This document shows positions 4,935 through 5,332 of a stretch of 5,332 bases of DNA, piece after piece. Made by a program: the position numbers and the translations under genes. Position 1 is the first letter of the stretch. Each line of letters opens with the position of its first letter. The notes beneath the pieces are model-generated. The model was not told where the DNA came from, searched no databases, and saw only the letters and a program-made list of their open reading frames with translations. The DNA is from Micromonosporaceae bacterium (GTDB lineage Bacteria; Actinomycetota; Actinomycetes; Mycobacteriales; Micromonosporaceae): contig JAFMQQ010000254.1 of the NCBI GenBank assembly GCA_017354595.1, positions 1-5,332 on the forward strand, written 5' to 3'.

Positions 4935-5332
4935 TCAGTTGGCGTGCAGCGCGGCGTTGAGGGCGACCGTACGCCCGGCGCGGGGCCGGGCCTCCAGCGC
5001 ACCGGTCACCGAGTTGCGCCAGAAGAGCAGACCGTCCACACCGGACAGTTGCCCCGCCTTCACCACCCGGCCCTCAGGCAAGGCCACCTTGGAACCCGCC
5101 GTCACGTAGCAGCCCGCCTCCACCACACAGTCGTCGCCGAGTGAGATGCCGATGCCGGCGTTCGCGCCGACCAGGCACCGCTCGCCGACCCGGATGACCT
5201 CCTTGCCGCCACCGGAGAGGGTACCCATGATGGACGCCCCGCCGCCGATGTCCGAGCCGTCGCCGACCACCACACCCGCCGAGATGCGCCCCTCCACCAT
5301 CGATGTGCCCAGCGTCCCCGCGTTGTAGTTCA
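4935..5332 (-). CDS. dapD: Tetrahydrodipicolinate N-succinyltransferase (C-terminal part)
   Basis: The last 131 residues of DapD; the gene runs off the right edge. Left-handed beta-helix (hexapeptide-repeat) sequence is clear, with MVEGRISAGVVVGDGSDIGG, ASIMGTLSGGG, CLVGANAGIGISLGDDCVVEAG and YVTAGSKV. It ends with LFWRNSVTGALEA and ALNAALHAN, which closely match the actinobacterial enzyme, including the LHAN end of the Mycobacterium protein. The enzyme transfers succinyl from succinyl-CoA to tetrahydrodipicolinate in the meso-diaminopimelate/lysine pathway and works as a cytoplasmic trimer. It is a conserved housekeeping gene, and nothing in the visible part looks degraded. About 190 N-terminal residues lie outside the window. 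Its stop (TGA, 4935-4937 on the plus strand as TCA) is 11 bp from that of the nuclease-like gene. Confidence 0.97.
   Translation of the reverse strand, partial: NYNAGTLGTSMVEGRISAGVVVGDGSDIGGGASIMGTLSGGGKEVIRVGERCLVGANAGIGISLGDDCVVEAGCYVTAGSKVALPEGRVVKAGQLSGVDGLLFWRNSVTGALEARPRAGRTVALNAALHAN

Overview
The window is GC-rich actinobacterial DNA with strong G/C bias at third codon positions. The actinobacterial-type DapD at the right edge and a SigE-family ECF sigma factor suggest Micromonosporaceae (a Micromonospora relative), but the genus is an inference. Genes are tightly packed and fall in four blocks.

Block 1 (1-1497, + strand) is a miniature ubiquitin-like modification cluster. It holds the 3' end of an unrecognised protein with a GICL motif (3-254), a JAMM/Mov34-type metallopeptidase (264-608), an 87-residue probable beta-grasp ubiquitin-like protein ending in Arg-Arg-Gly (659-922), and a 192-residue ThiF/E1-like adenylyltransferase (919-1497). 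The last two overlap by 4 nt (GTGA), and a perfect 15-bp tandem duplication sits on that junction. The content (JAB + Ubl + E1, perhaps an E2-like protein upstream) recalls the bacterial Bil and PRTRC ubiquitin-like systems, but the E1 is much smaller than a Bil E1. The likely roles are adenylation of the Ubl C-terminus by the E1-like protein, transfer to an unknown target, and removal by the JAB protein.

Block 2 (1506-3945, - strand) is an operon in the order ECF sigma factor, single-pass membrane protein (likely regulator of the sigma factor), LLM-class oxidoreductase. The first two genes overlap by 8 nt and the last two are 3 nt apart. A candidate autoregulatory promoter lies upstream of the sigma gene.

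Block 3 (4072-4923, + strand) is a probable PD-(D/E)XK (Rpn/YhgA-like) nuclease-fold protein, divergent from the sigma operon across a 126-bp intergenic region that contains an inverted repeat.

Block 4 (4935-5332, - strand, cut by the window edge) is the C-terminal part of DapD, a lysine/peptidoglycan-precursor enzyme and a housekeeping anchor.

The two convergent junctions are only 8 and 11 bp long and carry no recognisable terminator. No tRNA, rRNA, CRISPR array, insertion sequence or prophage feature was seen.
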